Origin: Hymenobacter busanensis
GTDB taxonomy: Bacteria > Bacteroidota > Bacteroidia > Cytophagales > Hymenobacteraceae
Assembly: GCF_008727865.1 (NCBI RefSeq)
Contig: NZ_VTWU01000006.1
Location: 124,001 to 188,000 of the forward strand
Length of the DNA stretch: 64,000 nucleotides
Reading direction: 5' to 3'
Part shown: positions 35,729 through 44,886 of the stretch, piece by piece
How positions within the stretch are numbered: the first letter of the stretch is position 1
Layout of the letters: each line of letters starts with the position of its first letter
Program-made: the position numbers and the translations under genes
The notes under the pieces: generated by a model
What the model was told of the DNA's origin: nothing
The model's database searches: none
Seen by the model: the letters and a program-made list of their open reading frames with translations, nothing else

Positions 35729-37135
35729 ATGATTCCGTTTCTTACCCTGGCCGTTGTTTTACTCGTTTTTGGTTTGCTGCTGGCCGGCAGCGCTTTTCTT
35801 CACCGCCTCGGCGCTGCCGACAAAAAGGGCGGTAATCTAGGTGAAAATGGCTTGACCATGCAAGGTTTTGGCTATGGCCTCACTTTGCTGGCTTTCATCT
35901 TCCTATTGGCGGTAATCTACCTCTTCATCGAAGGCACGCCGTGGGAAGGCCACCTGATGGAATGGCTCAACATTGTGGTGCGCCTGATGCACATCACCTT
36001 CGGCATTGCCTGGATCGGCGCCTCGTTCTATTTCGTGTTCCTCGAAAACGCCCTCAACCGCACCGACAACGTGCGCGAGGAGCTGGCCGGCAACCTCTGG
36101 GCCGTGCACGGCGGCGGCTTCTACTACCTCGAAAAATACAAGCTCGCGCCCAAGCAAATACCCAAAAGCCTGCACTGGTTTAAGTACGAGGCCTACTTCA
36201 CGTGGCTGTCGGGTTTCAGCCTGCTGTTCGTGGTGTACTACTTCAACGCCGGCTCCATGCTCATCGACCCGAAGGTGCTCGACGTGAGCCCCTTGGCGGG
36301 CGTGGGCATCGGCATCGGCTCGTTTGTGGTGGCTTGGCTGATTTATGATTTGCTCTGCAAAACCTCGTTGGTGAAGCGCGGGCTGCTGTTTGCGGTGCTG
36401 GGCCTGGTGCTGGCTACGGCCTTTGCCTGGTTCTACTGCCAGGTGTTCAGCGCGCGGGCGGCCTACATTCATTTCGGCGCCATGCTCGGCACGCTGATGG
36501 TGGCCAACGTGTTTTTCATCATCATCCCGGCCCAGAAAGCCATGGTGAAGGCCGCCACCCTGGGCCAGCCCCTCGACCCGACGCTGGGCAAAAACGCGCT
36601 CAACCGCTCCCTGCACAACAACTACTTCACCCTGCCGGTGCTGTTTGTGATGGTGAGCAACCACTTTCCCAGCACCTTCGGCCATGCCTACCCGTGGGCC
36701 ATTCTGGCCGCCATTGCGCTGGGCACCGCCGGCGTGAAGCACTGGCTGAACCTGCGCGAAAAGCACCAACCCAGCGGCCTCGTGCTGCCGCTCTCGGCCG
36801 GCCTGCTGCTGGCCGTGGCCTTTGTTTCGGCCCCCAAAAACGACGCCGGCGCAGCTGCAGCCTGCACGCCCAACGTGAGCATGGCGCAGGTGCAGGGCAT
36901 CGTGCAGCAGCGCTGCGTCCGCTGCCACTCCTCCTCCCCCACCGACGACGTGTTCAAGTCGCCGCCCAACGGGGTGGTGTACGATACGCCCGAAGACATT
37001 ATCCGGCTGAAGGACAAAATCATGCAGCGTGTGGTCGTCACCAAAACAATGCCCCAGAACAACAAAACCGGCATGACGCAGGAAGAGCGGGACCTGATTC
37101 GCTGCTGGATTGAGCAAGGCGCTAAGAATCAATAA
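35729..37135 (+). CDS. puuD: Membrane urate hydroxylase PuuD with C-terminal cytochrome c domain
   Basis: 468 residues from ATG 35729. Residues ~1-380 are a multi-helix membrane domain of the urate hydroxylase type (VVRLMHITFGIAWIGASFYFVFLENALNR, NLWAVHGGGFYYLEKYK). Residues ~390-468 are a c-type cytochrome with CVRCH (~396) and candidate axial Met in TKTMPQNNKTGM. It oxidises urate to 5-hydroxyisourate and passes electrons to the respiratory chain rather than to O2 as soluble uricase does. It is transcribed divergently from allB and is followed by a REP-like repeat. Confidence 0.93.
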   Translation: MIPFLTLAVVLLVFGLLLAGSAFLHRLGAADKKGGNLGENGLTMQGFGYGLTLLAFIFLLAVIYLFIEGTPWEGHLMEWLNIVVRLMHITFGIAWIGASFYFVFLENALNRTDNVREELAGNLWAVHGGGFYYLEKYKLAPKQIPKSLHWFKYEAYFTWLSGFSLLFVVYYFNAGSMLIDPKVLDVSPLAGVGIGIGSFVVAWLIYDLLCKTSLVKRGLLFAVLGLVLATAFAWFYCQVFSARAAYIHFGAMLGTLMVANVFFIIIPAQKAMVKAATLGQPLDPTLGKNALNRSLHNNYFTLPVLFVMVSNHFPSTFGHAYPWAILAAIALGTAGVKHWLNLREKHQPSGLVLPLSAGLLLAVAFVSAPKNDAGAAAACTPNVSMAQVQGIVQQRCVRCHSSSPTDDVFKSPPNGVVYDTPEDIIRLKDKIMQRVVVTKTMPQNNKTGMTQEERDLIRCWIEQGAKNQ

Positions 37136-37148
37136 CCGATTACAAAAC

Positions 37149-37248
37149 GTCATCCTGAGCAACGCGAAGGACCTTCTCACCGCTGGACGAGTCATTGCAA
37201 CGACATTCGTTCTGGCGGGAGAAGGTCCTTCGCGTTGCTCAGGATAAC
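37149..37248. repeat. REP-like long inverted repeat, copy 3
   Basis: Arms of 30 bases (37149-37178 and 37219-37248, beginning GTCATCCTGAGCAACGCGAA) pair with one mismatch around a 40-base loop, between the convergent puuD and DOPA-dioxygenase-like genes. Confidence 0.85.
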
Positions 37249-37263
37249 GGGGCCTTATTCCTA

Positions 37264-38151
37264 TCAGCCGACGGCCAGCGTGCGCATGCTCAGACCACCA
37301 AAGCTGACTTCCTCGAAGGCGTGCGTAATCGGCTCGTCTTTGTCGGCCAGGGCCAAGGTGTAGAGCAGCGGCCAGTAGTGGTCGGGGGTGGGCACGGCCA
37401 GCGGGCCGCTGGCGCCGGCTTTTTGCACATCGAAGAGGCTGCGGAAGTCGCGCTGGTCGATGCGGGTTTTCACCCATTCGTCGAACTCGGTGGCCCAGTC
37501 GTAAGGCGTCGCGTCGCCGGCCATCAGCTTGGGCATGCTCTGGCGCAGGTTGTGCACCACGTTGCCCGAGCCGATGATGAGCACGCCCCGCTCGCGCAGC
37601 TTCTGCAGCTGGGCCGCCAAGGCGAAGTGCTGTTCGGGTGTTTTGTAAAAATCGAGGCTTAGCTGGAACACGGGCACGTCGGCGGCCGGGAACAGGTGGT
37701 GCAGCACCGTCCAGGTGCCGTGGTCAAGACCCCACTCGTCGGAGCCGTGCAAATCGGGCACCATGTCGATGACCTGTTGAGCGTAAGCCGGGGCGCCGGG
37801 CGCGGGGTACTGCATGGCAAACAGCTCGGCCGGGAAGCCGCCGAAATCGTGAATGGTTTCGGGCCGCTCGTTCATGGTCACGAACGAGCCGCGCGTGAGC
37901 CAGTGCGCCGACACCACCAAGATGGCGTTGGGCTTCTGGCGCTGGCGAATGTCTTCGCCCAGTTTCTTGATGCGACGGGTAAAGGCGTTGTCTTCCAGCG
38001 CGTTCATGGGCGAGCCGTGCCCGATAAAGAGCACGGGCATCTTCTCGCTTTTTTTAAACGACGTGGCAACGGTATGGAGGTCTTGCAGGTTCATGGCAGC
38101 AGCGGTAAGCGGAAGCAGGGCCAGGGTTTTCAGAAAGGCTTTGCGGTCCAT
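37264..38151 (-). CDS. ygiD: 4,5-DOPA dioxygenase extradiol-like protein (LigB family)
   Basis: 295 residues from ATG 38151. The N-terminus (RKAFLKTLALLPLTAAAM) looks like a signal or membrane segment, unlike most YgiD proteins. Zinc/iron-site motifs of the LigB superfamily are FIGHGSPMNAL, LVVSAHWLTRGSFV, WGLDHGTWTVLHHLFP and IGSGNVVHNLR. Members cleave catechol rings such as DOPA between the hydroxylated and adjacent carbon; the physiological substrate is usually unknown. It is not obviously part of the purine pathway. Confidence 0.88.
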   Translation of the reverse strand: MDRKAFLKTLALLPLTAAAMNLQDLHTVATSFKKSEKMPVLFIGHGSPMNALEDNAFTRRIKKLGEDIRQRQKPNAILVVSAHWLTRGSFVTMNERPETIHDFGGFPAELFAMQYPAPGAPAYAQQVIDMVPDLHGSDEWGLDHGTWTVLHHLFPAADVPVFQLSLDFYKTPEQHFALAAQLQKLRERGVLIIGSGNVVHNLRQSMPKLMAGDATPYDWATEFDEWVKTRIDQRDFRSLFDVQKAGASGPLAVPTPDHYWPLLYTLALADKDEPITHAFEEVSFGGLSMRTLAVG

Positions 38152-38267
38152 TGTTGGCTTCCTTGAGTACACCACAAAAGTACCGTAGCCCCAAGCCCGG
38201 CGCCTTGATGTATGGTAAGAAATGCGCCGCCAAAAGCTCTTCTGGAATGCAAACCTGGCCGGCATGC

Positions 38268-39815
38268 CTACTCCAAAGCGGCATCAATTATTCGCACATC
38301 CGGCCCCTGCAAATAGGCCGGCAGCTGCGGCACGCCCCGCCCGGAAAATGCCGCCATTCGCATGCCTTGCCCGCGCAGCAAGCGGTACTCTTCTTCGGTG
38401 GGCCACCAGGAATACACGTTGCGGTGAGAGTAGAACATGGCCTCGGTGTCTTCCAGAGCCGGCACGTTGAACACCACGTACCCGGCCGGCACCAGCGCAT
38501 CGAGCCGGCGGTACACGGCGGTGCGCACCAGTTTGTGCTGCCGCTCAGGCAGCAGCCGGGCGGAGGCAAACCGCTCGGTGTGATGCTTGAGCAAACCCAA
38601 CGGGCGCAAATCGGCCAGCACCACGGCCACGGCAAGCCCGGCCACGGCCCATTTGCCCCAAGCCCCGCGCCGGCGCAACCACCGCGAGGTTTCTACCCAG
38701 CCTAACGCCGCCAGTAGTAGCAGTGCCGGAGCCACCACATAGGTGTAGGAAACCATTTTGGTGGCCGCTGCCGAGAAGAATACAAACACGATCAGACAGG
38801 TGGTGAGCAGCAGGCGCACAGGGCGCGGGCGCAGCCGGGGCGTGGCGGTCCAGCCGATGCCGGCCGCAATCAGCAGCACCAGCCATTGGTATTGGTACCA
38901 GAGGTTGTTGAGGTAGTAGTACCACGGCCCGGCTTTGTCTTCCAGCGCCTGGGTGAAGTGCAGCGCGGCATAGTGCCGCTCAAAAGTGCTTTCCAGCGGA
39001 AACGCACGGTTGATATACAGCTGCCACGGCAGCACCAGCAGCGCCGCAACGGCCACGGCCAAGCCGTAACGGGCGTATTCCCCGCGGCTCCGCAACTTGG
39101 GGTTCAGTAGCATTTCCAGGGCCCAACCGGCGTACACCACCGCGCCCGGCAGCCATTTGCACAGCACCGCCGCCCCCGAGAATACCCCCACCAGCAGTGC
39201 CCAGCGTCCTTTGCCTGACGTGCTGCACTGGCCTTCATACCAGGCCCAAATGCTGGCCGTCACGTAGGCCATAAAGGCCACGTCGCTGTGGTCGACGCTT
39301 TGGCGGCCGGTGGTGAGGCCCAATTGGTAGTAGGCAAACGTGAGCAGCACCGCAGCGCAATACCCGACGGCCGGCGAGAAGACGAGGCGCCCCAGCCGGT
39401 ACACGGGCCACAGCAGCAGGGCACCGAGCAAGGCGCTGGGCAGACGCAACGCCAACTCGTTGACACCGAACAGCTTGAAGCTAGCCGCAATCTGCCACAG
39501 AAACAGCGGCTGCTTGTGCACCCAAACGTGGTTGCAGCACCACGCCCGGTAGTCGTAAGGCAGCACGGGGTGTTGCCGGAGCACCGGCCTCAGCCAGTCG
39601 ACCATGAGGTTTTTGGCGACCAGCGCGTGGAAACGTTCATCCCAATCGTGCAGAAATGGGTCGAGGCTGGCCAGCGCGAGGCGCAGACACAGCGCCGCAG
39701 CCATCAGCCACCACACTGCTTTGCTCGGGGAATAGCGGCTGAACACGAATACGCTGACGCCCGCCAGCAGTGCGCTCAGCACCAACAATACGTTCAGGAG
39801 GAAGGGAGCTAACAA
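38268..39815 (-). CDS. ArnT-like glycosyltransferase family 39 protein
   Basis: 515 residues, TTG start. It has about a dozen membrane helices and the GT39 hallmark DWDERFHALVAKNL in the first periplasmic loop, where an acidic residue binds the polyprenyl-phosphate sugar donor. HKQPLFLWQIA and GRQSVDHSDVAFMAYVTASIWAWY also fit the ArnT/PMT family. It would transfer a sugar from a lipid carrier to a lipid or protein on the outer face of the inner membrane; acceptor unknown. No lipid A operon genes are adjacent. Confidence 0.85.
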   Translation of the reverse strand: MLAPFLLNVLLVLSALLAGVSVFVFSRYSPSKAVWWLMAAALCLRLALASLDPFLHDWDERFHALVAKNLMVDWLRPVLRQHPVLPYDYRAWCCNHVWVHKQPLFLWQIAASFKLFGVNELALRLPSALLGALLLWPVYRLGRLVFSPAVGYCAAVLLTFAYYQLGLTTGRQSVDHSDVAFMAYVTASIWAWYEGQCSTSGKGRWALLVGVFSGAAVLCKWLPGAVVYAGWALEMLLNPKLRSRGEYARYGLAVAVAALLVLPWQLYINRAFPLESTFERHYAALHFTQALEDKAGPWYYYLNNLWYQYQWLVLLIAAGIGWTATPRLRPRPVRLLLTTCLIVFVFFSAAATKMVSYTYVVAPALLLLAALGWVETSRWLRRRGAWGKWAVAGLAVAVVLADLRPLGLLKHHTERFASARLLPERQHKLVRTAVYRRLDALVPAGYVVFNVPALEDTEAMFYSHRNVYSWWPTEEEYRLLRGQGMRMAAFSGRGVPQLPAYLQGPDVRIIDAALE

Positions 39816-39943
39816 AATGACAGTACCCAGGCGGCAAAACGGATGCGACTAAACGATGGGCCGGCCCAACCACGCCTTTCGAGCCTGCAAGATATTTACC
39901 GTCGTGCTACTCTGCCGGGAATCCCGGCCACGCGCTTTCCTCA

Positions 39944-40534
39944 TCAGGCCCCAGCCAGTTCCCGCCGAATCCGACTCAGCGACTCCGGCGTGACACCTAA
40001 GTACCCGGCAATCATGCGCTGCGGCAGACGCAGGGCCAGCGTGGGGTACGTCTGCACGAAATCGAGGTAGCGTTCCTCGGCCGAGGCGCTGAGCGTGAGA
40101 ACCAGCCGCTTCTGCATGGCATGCATGCTGTTTTGCAGCAGCCGATGAAAGAAGGCGGGAAAATCGGGGGTGAGGTGGGGGAGTTTGCGGTAGAAGGTGG
40201 CATCGAACAGCAGCACCTCGGCGTCTTCCACGGCGTCGATGGCAAACAGGGCGGGCGTGTGCTGCAAGAGGCTGTGCTGATCGGACACCCACCACTGCTC
40301 GGGCGCAAACTGCAGGATGTGCTCCTTGCCTTTGTCATCGACGACGAAGCTGCGCAGGCAGCCGCGCACCACGAACGCCCCAAAACGTGCCACCTCGCCG
40401 GCCGGCTGCAGCACCTCGTGCCGCCGCAGCTGCCGGGGCTCAAACAGCGCTTCGATGGCGGCCACCTGCTGGTCGGAAACGGGCAGCCGCTGCCGGAAAT
40501 ACTGCCGAAGCACATCGTACCCAGTGTCATTCAT
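39944..40534 (-). CDS. Crp/Fnr family transcriptional regulator
   Basis: 196 residues. An N-terminal cyclic-nucleotide-type beta-roll (RRHEVLQPAGEVARFGAFVVRGCLRSFVVDDKGKEHILQF) is followed by a dimerisation helix and a helix-turn-helix with recognition helix in QRMIAGYLGVTPESLSRIRREL. This layout is typical of the many Bacteroidota Crp-like proteins without an evident cAMP pocket. It is divergent from the siderophore receptor gene across 300 bases, so it could regulate it. Confidence 0.88.
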   Translation of the reverse strand: MNDTGYDVLRQYFRQRLPVSDQQVAAIEALFEPRQLRRHEVLQPAGEVARFGAFVVRGCLRSFVVDDKGKEHILQFAPEQWWVSDQHSLLQHTPALFAIDAVEDAEVLLFDATFYRKLPHLTPDFPAFFHRLLQNSMHAMQKRLVLTLSASAEERYLDFVQTYPTLALRLPQRMIAGYLGVTPESLSRIRRELAGA

Positions 40535-40835
40535 GGGCTCAATATCGGCAACGGGCGAAGATCAGCCACAGCTTGGCTCACGGTCTGTTTCCGCAATTGA
40601 CTCCCCGCTTTACCAGCTTGATTTGAGTTGTCACTTGCTTCCCATAAACCCCATTGCACCCTATCCTCAATAGAATACTTGAGGCAGTCGATGAATTGTT
40701 ACCAGTAATCGTGCTGATACTTCATCGGTTAATACTCCTCAACATCCTTATCTGGACAAATTCTAAAGTTTATTTGGACCCGTTCTAAACAGGCCTTTAC
40801 TTTGCGTCAGATTTGAATCTGTCTAAACAACGCAG
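40535..40835. other. AT-rich control region between the Crp-type regulator and the TonB receptor
   Basis: 300 bases. It contains a small hairpin CCTCAA/TTGAGG at 40665-40684, the pair of 19-base direct repeats at 40749-40789, a TTACTTTG -7-like element at 40797-40804 and the short palindrome CAGATT-TG-AATCTG near 40808-40821. I find no riboswitch core (no B12 box). Confidence 0.5.
40749..40789. promoter_or_regulatory. Tandem operator upstream of the TonB receptor
   Basis: Two direct repeats, TATCTGGACAAATTCTAAA (40749-40767) and TATTTGGACCCGTTCTAAA (40771-40789), match at 15 of 19 positions with a 22-bp period. They overlap the expected -33 region of a promoter whose -7 element is TTACTTTG at 40797-40804. 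Two helical turns apart, they fit an AraC-type or other tandem-binding activator, or an iron regulator recognising TCTAAA. Confidence 0.6.
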
Positions 40836-43388
40836 ATGAGCCGCACGCTTCCCTTCCTCCTCCTCACCATCCTGCCCTGGGCCGCTACTGCCAAGCCCGT
40901 TCGCTTGGCCCACCGCCATTCCGGCGACGAAAACCCCACGACGACGCAGCCGGCCCATGGCCAGGCAGTAGGCCGTGTGGTGCTGGCCGACGGCCAGCCG
41001 GCCGAGCAGGTATCGGTGATGGTGAAGGGTACCACGATTGGTACCAGCACGGAGGCTGACGGCTCGTTCCGGTTGCGGCTGCCCGCGGGCAAGCAGACCC
41101 TAGCCATTGCCTACCTGGGCTACGTGACGCAGGAAATTGAAGTGGACGTGCCCAACCGCGCGACCGTAACAATACCGGCTGTGACGCTGGCCAAGAGCGC
41201 CCAGCAGCTGAGCGAGGTGAAAGTAACGGCGGGCCGCACCATCAACCAGCGCCCGACGAGCGTAAGCAAAATGCCCATTCGCCCGCTGGATTTGCCCCAG
41301 GCCGTGGTGACGGTGAACCAGGAAACCTTGGAAAAGCAGCAGGTACTGCGTTTAAGCGACGCCTTGGTGAACGTGCCGGGCCTGTACGTGACCAGCACAA
41401 CCGGCGGCACGCAGGAAGAGCTGGGCAGCCGCGGCTTCGCCTACGGCTCCAACAACACCTTCAAGAACGGGGTGCGCTTCAACAACGGCATCATGCCCGA
41501 AACCTCGTCGCTGGAGAGCATGGAAGTGCTCAAGGGCAGCGCGGCCATTCTGTACGGCAACGTGGCCGCCGGCGGCGTGCTGAACCTGGTGACCAAGAAG
41601 CCTAAGTTTGAGCAGGGCGGCTCGGCAGCCCTGCGCGTGGGCTCGTTCGGTTTCTGGAAGCCGATGGTGGACGTGTACGGTGCCGTGGGAAAGAGCGACA
41701 AGGTGGCCTACCGCCTGAACACCAGCTACGAACAGGCCAACAGCTACCGCGACGAGGTGAAGTCGGACCGCTTCTACGTGAACCCCTCGCTGCTCTTCAA
41801 GCTCACGCCCAAAACCGACATGCTGGTGGAAGGCGACTACCTGCGCGACAACCGCACGCCGGACTTCGGCATCGGTGCCGTTGATTACGTGATTATTCCC
41901 TCGCGCAGCCGCTTCCTGAACGTGCCCGGCGCGCTGAATGCTACCTCCCAAACCAGCACCACCGCCACGCTCACCAGCCGCCTGAACGACACCTGGCAGG
42001 TGCGCGCCGTAACCGGCTTCCAGCACTACGACAACGAGTTGCGCTCGGCCTCGCGCCCCACGGGCAGCATTGTGCAAGGCCCCGCCTACGGCAACTGGAA
42101 CCGCGGCCTGCAGCGCACCGAAACCTCGGAGAATTACTTCCTGGCCCAGCTGGACCTGACCGGCAACTTCCACACCGGCTTCCTGGGCCACACCCTGCTC
42201 GTGGGTGCCGACGCCGACCAGTACCAAACCAACACGCTGGCCTACACCAACCCGGCCAGCCCCACCAGCGCCAGCACCGCCGTATCGACTTACGACGTTA
42301 TCAACCTGCTGGACCTGAACCGGGAAGTGGCGCAACCCGCGCTGCGCCTGAAGGGCTTTGGTGACCTGGAGCGCAACATCAACACCCAAGCCAACACCCG
42401 CCGCGCCGGTTTCTACGCCCAGGATCTGCTGAGCTTCAGCGAGAAGGTGAAGGCCCTGGTGGGCTTGCGTTGGAGCTACCAAGAAACGCCCAGCGACGTG
42501 TACTACTACAACACGGTAGTCAACCGTCAGCCCCAGGCAAACGGGCAGGTGCTGGCCGGCACCTTCAAGCAGAACCGCCGCTACGACAACGCCTTCTCGC
42601 CGCGCCTGGGCTTGATTTACCAGCCCCTCAAGACGATGTCGGTGTTTGCTTCGTACTCGAACTCCTTCTCGCCGCAGGCTAACACCGTGGCCGACTTGAA
42701 TGGCCAGCCGCTGCCGCCTTCGGTAATTGACCAATACGAGGTGGGGGTGAAAAACGACCTGTTCAACGGTGCGCTGTCGGCAAACGTGACGGCCTACCGC
42801 ATCGTCAACAGCAACCAGATTCAGAGCGTGCTGCCCACCGACCCGCGTTTTGCTACGGCTTCCAACCAGAACAGTCCGCAGGAGCTGGCCGGCGAGGTAA
42901 CCAGCAAGGGCGTGGAAGTAGACGTGCAAAGCAAGCCCTACCTGGGCTGGGCGGTAATTGCCGGCTACAGCTACAACAACACGGCCTACACCAACAGCAA
43001 CATTTACACGAACGGCAGCCGCCTGCGCTACAACCCCGCCCACACCGCCAACGCGAGCCTGTTCTACACCCTGGAAACCGGCGCGCTGAAAGGCCTGACC
43101 GCCGGCGTAACCGGCTACTACGTGGGCGACAAGCTGGCCGGCCGCAACCCGCGCCTCCTCAACCCCGCCGACGGCAAGCCCTGGGCCACCGCCGACGCCA
43201 ACAAGTTCATTTCCATCCCCGACTACCTGCTGTTCGATGCCTCGCTGGGCTACACCCACAACCGCTTCGGGCTGCGCGTGAAACTGGCCAACCTTCTCGA
43301 CGAGTTGAGCTACAACATGCACGACGACAACAGCGTGAACCCCATTGCCCCGCGCACTTTCGCGGCCACGTTCAGCTACAAGCTCTAA
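40836..43388 (+). CDS. TonB-dependent siderophore receptor with carboxypeptidase-like N-terminal domain
   Basis: 850 residues. A signal peptide (RTLPFLLLTILPWAATA) is followed by a CarboxypepD_reg-like domain (GRVVLADGQPAEQVSVMVKG, AYLGYVTQEIEV; ~45-125). Next come the plug with LPQAVVTVNQETLEKQQ and SLESMEVLKGSAAILYGN (~140-270), and a 22-stranded barrel ending in FAATFSYKL with C-terminal hydrophobic residues. The plug resembles ferrichrome/FhuA-type receptors. It imports a ferric siderophore across the outer membrane using TonB energy. The PepSY gene downstream is a likely partner, and the tandem operator upstream suggests iron- or siderophore-dependent expression. Confidence 0.92.
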   Translation: MSRTLPFLLLTILPWAATAKPVRLAHRHSGDENPTTTQPAHGQAVGRVVLADGQPAEQVSVMVKGTTIGTSTEADGSFRLRLPAGKQTLAIAYLGYVTQEIEVDVPNRATVTIPAVTLAKSAQQLSEVKVTAGRTINQRPTSVSKMPIRPLDLPQAVVTVNQETLEKQQVLRLSDALVNVPGLYVTSTTGGTQEELGSRGFAYGSNNTFKNGVRFNNGIMPETSSLESMEVLKGSAAILYGNVAAGGVLNLVTKKPKFEQGGSAALRVGSFGFWKPMVDVYGAVGKSDKVAYRLNTSYEQANSYRDEVKSDRFYVNPSLLFKLTPKTDMLVEGDYLRDNRTPDFGIGAVDYVIIPSRSRFLNVPGALNATSQTSTTATLTSRLNDTWQVRAVTGFQHYDNELRSASRPTGSIVQGPAYGNWNRGLQRTETSENYFLAQLDLTGNFHTGFLGHTLLVGADADQYQTNTLAYTNPASPTSASTAVSTYDVINLLDLNREVAQPALRLKGFGDLERNINTQANTRRAGFYAQDLLSFSEKVKALVGLRWSYQETPSDVYYYNTVVNRQPQANGQVLAGTFKQNRRYDNAFSPRLGLIYQPLKTMSVFASYSNSFSPQANTVADLNGQPLPPSVIDQYEVGVKNDLFNGALSANVTAYRIVNSNQIQSVLPTDPRFATASNQNSPQELAGEVTSKGVEVDVQSKPYLGWAVIAGYSYNNTAYTNSNIYTNGSRLRYNPAHTANASLFYTLETGALKGLTAGVTGYYVGDKLAGRNPRLLNPADGKPWATADANKFISIPDYLLFDASLGYTHNRFGLRVKLANLLDELSYNMHDDNSVNPIAPRTFAATFSYKL

Positions 43389-43479
43389 CAATCCACACCT
43401 GATTGCCTGCCGCCAACCCATCGGGCCTCTCGACCATCGGAGGTTCGGTGGGTTCGGCATACCCCGCCACCGTTTCGTC

Positions 43480-44724
43480 ATGAAGATCTTCTTTCGCACC
43501 ATTCACCTCTACCTGAGCCTGGCCGCCGGCCTCGTCATTGCCATCGTGTGCTTTACCGGCGCGGTGCTGGTGTTCGAGAAGGAGTTGGAGCAAGGCCTGC
43601 ACCCCGAGCGGTACTTCGTGACGGAGGCCGGCCCGCAGCGCCTCTCGCCCGAGCAGTTGGCACAGGCCGTAACCAACCAAGTACCCAAGGCCAAGGTCAC
43701 GGGCCTGAAGCTGTATGCCGACCCGCTACGCACTGCCGAAGTAAGCCTAGCAGGCGGCCCCGAAGGCGGCCAGAAAGAAGGTGGTGCCCGTACCGGCGGC
43801 GGTGAGCAGCGCCGCGACGGCGCGGCCGGCAAGGGTGAGAAAGGCGGCAAGGAAGGCAAAGGCGGAAAAGGCGGTGGCGAAGGTGGCCGCGGGCCCACGT
43901 ATTTTGTGAACCCCTACACCGGCGCCGTGGTGGGGCCCTACAACTACCGCGACACGTTTTTCTTCACCATGATGGCCCTGCACCGCGGCATGGTGGGCGG
44001 CCCCGTAGGCAAGTGGATTGTGGGCACCAGCACGCTGCTGTTCCTGTTCATCATCGTCACCGGCTTGGTGCTGTGGGTGCCCGCCACCGGCAAGGTGCTC
44101 AAGCAGCGCCTGGCGGTGAAGTGGGACGCCAGTTGGAAGCGCCTCAACCACGATTTGCACATCGTGCTGGGCTTCTACGCCGCGCTGTTTTTGTTCGTCT
44201 TCGCCTTCACCGGCCTGGCGTGGTCGTTTGAGTGGTTCAACAACGGCATCTTCGCCGTCACCAGCTCCGACCCCAAAGGCCCCGAAGCGCCGAAGTCGAC
44301 GCTGGCCCTCAACGGCGCCAAGCTCGGCTACGACCAAGCCTACACCATTGCCCAACAGCAGGTGCCCGGCGCCCTCTCCTACGCCATTTCGCTGCCCAAG
44401 GACTCGGCCGAAGCCGTGCGGGTGAATACCACCTCGGCCAACGCCGCCTACGAAGGTGCCACCGACGAGCTGTACCTCGACCAGTACACCGGCCAGCCGC
44501 TGGGCAAGCTCCGCTTCGCCGACCGCAACCTCGGCCAACGCGTGCGCCGCACCTTCAAGCCCGTGCACACCGGCGCCATCTACGGCACGCCTTCCAAAAT
44601 CGTGGCCCTGATTGTCTGCATGCTCGGCGTTACGTTCCCCGTCACCGGCACCATCATGTGGCTGAACCGGCAGAAAAAGGAACGCAAGAAGCAGCGGAAG
44701 CAGGCCGTGGCTAAAGCGGCGTAA
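43480..44724 (+). CDS. PepSY-associated membrane protein, probable siderophore-linked reductase
   Basis: 414 residues from ATG 43480 with four main membrane helices: IHLYLSLAAGLVIAIVCFTGAVLVFEK, the central FLFIIVTGLVLWVP, LHIVLGFYAALFLFVFAFTGLAWSFEW, and the C-terminal IVALIVCMLGVTFPVTGTIMWL. PepSY-type periplasmic segments lie between them. Histidines in these helices are candidates for haem ligation. In Bacteroidota such genes accompany siderophore receptors and are thought to reduce or help process ferric complexes. Residues ~90-140 are an unusual Gly/Lys/Glu low-complexity insert (GKGEKGGKEGKGGKGGG). It lies 91 bases after the receptor gene. Confidence 0.82.
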   Translation: MKIFFRTIHLYLSLAAGLVIAIVCFTGAVLVFEKELEQGLHPERYFVTEAGPQRLSPEQLAQAVTNQVPKAKVTGLKLYADPLRTAEVSLAGGPEGGQKEGGARTGGGEQRRDGAAGKGEKGGKEGKGGKGGGEGGRGPTYFVNPYTGAVVGPYNYRDTFFFTMMALHRGMVGGPVGKWIVGTSTLLFLFIIVTGLVLWVPATGKVLKQRLAVKWDASWKRLNHDLHIVLGFYAALFLFVFAFTGLAWSFEWFNNGIFAVTSSDPKGPEAPKSTLALNGAKLGYDQAYTIAQQQVPGALSYAISLPKDSAEAVRVNTTSANAAYEGATDELYLDQYTGQPLGKLRFADRNLGQRVRRTFKPVHTGAIYGTPSKIVALIVCMLGVTFPVTGTIMWLNRQKKERKKQRKQAVAKAA

Positions 44725-44751
44725 GGTTTAGAACCATAAAGCAGTTAGCAA

Positions 44752-44825
44752 GTCATGCTGAGCTTGTCGAAGCATCTCTACCGCGTCGTCATTCGGTAGA
44801 GATGCTTCGACAAGCTCAGCATGAC
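44752..44825. repeat. REP-like inverted repeat, copy 4 (perfect 32-bp arms)
   Basis: Arms 44752-44783 and 44794-44825 (GTCATGCTGAGCTTGTCGAA at one end) are perfectly complementary around a 10-base loop. It lies between the PepSY gene and dnaB and shares the GTCAT-CTGAG terminus of the other three copies but has a different arm sequence. Confidence 0.85.
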
Positions 44826-44833
44826 ACACAAGC

Positions 44834-44867
44834 AAAACGCCCGCTGGAATTCCGGCGGGCGTTTTTG
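44834..44867. terminator. Bidirectional terminator downstream of dnaB
   Basis: AAAACGCCCGC pairs with GCGGGCGTTTT, with A and T flanks on both sides. Confidence 0.8.
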
Positions 44868-44886
44868 TTTACGACAGTACCAAAGT

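Noticed and set aside
40535-40835. Possible cobalamin or other riboswitch in front of the TonB receptor
   Set aside because: No conserved riboswitch core is visible; the receptor type (siderophore) and the tandem repeats explain the region better.
41352-43502. A 716-codon open frame on the minus strand
   Set aside because: It is entirely antisense to the TonB receptor, whose domains are unmistakable; long shadow frames are expected at this GC content.
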